Shown here one piece after another: positions 62,770 through 64,000 of a DNA stretch of 64,000 nucleotides; position 1 is the stretch's first letter, and each line of letters opens with the position of its first letter. This stretch comes from Chromatiaceae bacterium (GTDB lineage: Bacteria > Pseudomonadota > Gammaproteobacteria > Chromatiales > Chromatiaceae). The notes under the pieces are model-generated. The model was given only the letters and a program-made list of their open reading frames with translations. It searched no databases and was not told where the DNA came from. Location: NCBI GenBank assembly GCA_013426805.1, contig JACDZG010000030.1:1-64000 (forward strand). The letters run 5' to 3'. The position numbers and the translations under genes are program-made.

Positions 62770-63435
62770 ATGCTGCTCTCAGTCAAACACCACTTTCTGT
62801 TCGTCCATATCGCCAAGACCGGCGGCACCAGCGTGCGCGCCGCGCTGGAGGGGCTGCGCTGGGCGGACCCCTGGTATTGGCCGATGTTTCTGTGCAGCCG
62901 CTTCAGTCACCTGAGCGGCCACCGACTCGCCACCAAGCTGCCGCGCCACGCCAAGGTCATCGCCGCCAAGGAAATGTTGCCCAAGGAGTTTTTCGACCAA
63001 CTGTTCAAGTTCGCCTTCGTGCGCAACCCCTGGGACCTGCAGGTCAGCTCCTTTCACCACATCCGCCGGGAACGCCCGCGCTATCTCGGCGGCAACGCGA
63101 CCTTCGACGCCTTCCTGCGCTGGAAGCTGGACCCCGAGCGTCCTTACCAGTATCACGTCGACACCTCGATCGAGTTGCAGAGCGATTATCTGATCGATCT
63201 CCACGGCCGGACCATCGTCGACTATATTGGCCGGTACGAACGTTTGCACGCGGATTTCGCGACCGCCTGCGCCCGCATCGGGATCAAGACCCCCGCCTTA
63301 CCCCATGCGCGTGAGGCCAGTGATCGCCGTAAGGACTATCGCAGCTACTATACCGCGGAGACCGCCGAATTAGTCGCTCACTATTTCAAGGCGGACATTG
63401 AGATGCTTGGCTACTCATTTGATTCTCAAGAATAA
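62770..63435 (+). CDS. Sulfotransferase family protein (PAPS-dependent)
   Basis: 221 residues. The 5'-phosphosulfate loop is LFVHIAKTGGTSVRAAL and the 3'-phosphate motif is FAFVRNPWDLQVSSFHH, the Sulfotransfer_2 pattern of enzymes acting on carbohydrates. The C-terminal YYTAETAELVAHYFKADIEM is also typical. It starts only 15 bases from the hupT start on the opposite strand. The acceptor is unknown, perhaps an exopolysaccharide. Confidence 0.88.
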   Translation: MLLSVKHHFLFVHIAKTGGTSVRAALEGLRWADPWYWPMFLCSRFSHLSGHRLATKLPRHAKVIAAKEMLPKEFFDQLFKFAFVRNPWDLQVSSFHHIRRERPRYLGGNATFDAFLRWKLDPERPYQYHVDTSIELQSDYLIDLHGRTIVDYIGRYERLHADFATACARIGIKTPALPHAREASDRRKDYRSYYTAETAELVAHYFKADIEMLGYSFDSQE

Positions 63436-63439
63436 CTCA

Positions 63440-63650
63440 TCGGGCGTATCCGTCGCCTCATCAAATTCACCGAAGGCGAATCGTCGCCGGTGAAACGCAG
63501 ATGCGCTTTGACGAATGTGACGTGCAGGCCCCGCGCACCAGACGGCGCAGGCCGTCGAGGTGGCGCGCCAGGCGCTCCATCCTGTGCACCAGCACCGTGT
63601 CGCACTCGCGCAGGAAGTTCGGCACGATCTGCAACACCGTCACCGCCCCT
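63440..63650 (-). pseudogene. Serine recombinase (resolvase/invertase) fragment
   Basis: In one frame the complement reads VLVHRMERLARHLDGLRRLV, RGLHVTFVKAHLRFTGDDSP, matching the middle of the resolvase catalytic domain (VHSMDRLARNLDDLRRIV...FTGEDSPMANLM). The N-terminal catalytic Ser region and C-terminal HTH are absent, and the normal internal segment of the domain is shortened. A decayed mobile-element trace beside the hup region. Confidence 0.55.
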
Positions 63651-64000
63651 TGGACCTGTTCAAGGGGGGAACAGTTACGGTCGCATCAGAATAATCCTAT
63701 GCGGGTTTCGTTGTTCACCTATTCCTGAGCGATTTCCTAATACGCTATCCTTACCACAGTGATGCTTGTCGTCGCCAGCTCCACGGCAGCAGCCTTTGAT
63801 GTTGTGAGCCAATTCGGCGAGATGATCAGAAGCCCCCATTTTTCTTTATTGATGTAAGAGCGAGTGTTTCATGGGCGTTTAAGGCATATGGAGGTTTGAT
63901 CTATGCATTGCGATCACTTGCGAATGTCGTCAGGCCGAGCGCAACCCTCCGTGCCGCAGGTTGCTGTTGACCGGATCGGCCTAGCCGAGATCAGTCGTAC
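63651..64000. other. Right-edge region without a recognised gene
   Basis: Around 350 bases with lower GC than the rest. No open frame with family features was seen and no RNA gene was recognised. Confidence 0.4.

Noticed and set aside
61378-63435. A 685-codon plus-strand gene
   Set aside because: The first two thirds are antisense to hupT; only the part from ATG 62770 has family motifs (sulfotransferase).

Overview
The window is GC-rich DNA from a gammaproteobacterium, most likely a purple sulfur bacterium of the Chromatiaceae (Thiodictyon, Thiocystis, Lamprocystis or Thiocapsa type). This is inferred from the gammaproteobacterial order sdhCDAB-sdhE-ygfX, the yhdP/nit/tldD/pmbA group, a nitrogen-fixation gene (nifQ), a ModE regulator, an H2-sensing hupTUV set, and several Uma2/DUF2887/DUF4351-type nuclease-like genes that are abundant in such genomes. 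No rRNA, tRNA or CRISPR array was seen.

Layout. 1-1.3 kb: tail of an Rpn/DUF4351-like gene and a truncated Uma2 gene. 1.3-7.4 kb (+): succinate dehydrogenase operon sdhCDAB with sdhE and ygfX, then galE-rlmJ. 7.4-13.4 kb (-): coiled-coil membrane protein, Tat-exported flavin amine oxidase, pmbA, tldD and a nitrilase. 13.4-24.7 kb: an island separating the nitrilase gene from yhdP. It carries an RCC1/CARDB exported protein, a TIGR03032 protein and two giant beta-helix/TolB-like/FG-GAP paralogues, one of them missing its 5' end, with hairpin repeats at the edges. 24.7-31.8 kb (-): DJ-1/PfpI, gamma-glutamylcyclotransferase-like, RyR-domain protein and yhdP, three of them start/stop coupled. 32.2-38.3 kb: modE, a DUF262 + HEPN pair, an AAA remnant, nifQ, an APC permease and a Trm112-like gene.

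38.4-62.8 kb is the most unusual part. On the minus strand the H2-sensor operon hupT-hupU-hupV is broken apart. hupV lies at 38.4-39.9 kb. A frameshifted hupU copy lies at 47.2-48.2 kb. An intact hupU and hupT lie at 60.2-62.8 kb. Between hupV and the broken hupU sit a decayed TIGR02452 gene and its fragment, a tumE(frameshifted)-tumA pair, a GmrSD-like protein, remnants of further toxin-antitoxin pairs, an intact DUF433-DUF5615 pair, a dihydroorotase fragment and a DUF2887 gene. Between the two hupU copies sits a type I Zorya anti-phage system (zorA, B, C, D). Its zorA has a one-base frameshift, its zorD has an in-frame amber codon near the apparent N-terminus, and an opposite-strand RelE/HigB-like toxin-antitoxin pair is wedged between zorC and zorD. 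A TIGR04255-HTH-unknown cassette follows. The direct hupU repeats of about 1.06 kb on either side suggest integration by single crossover, or duplication, with possible excision by recombination.

62.8-64 kb: a sulfotransferase gene divergent from hupT, a resolvase remnant and about 350 bp with nothing recognised.

All functional calls come from reading the sequence and from knowledge of families. No database search was run.
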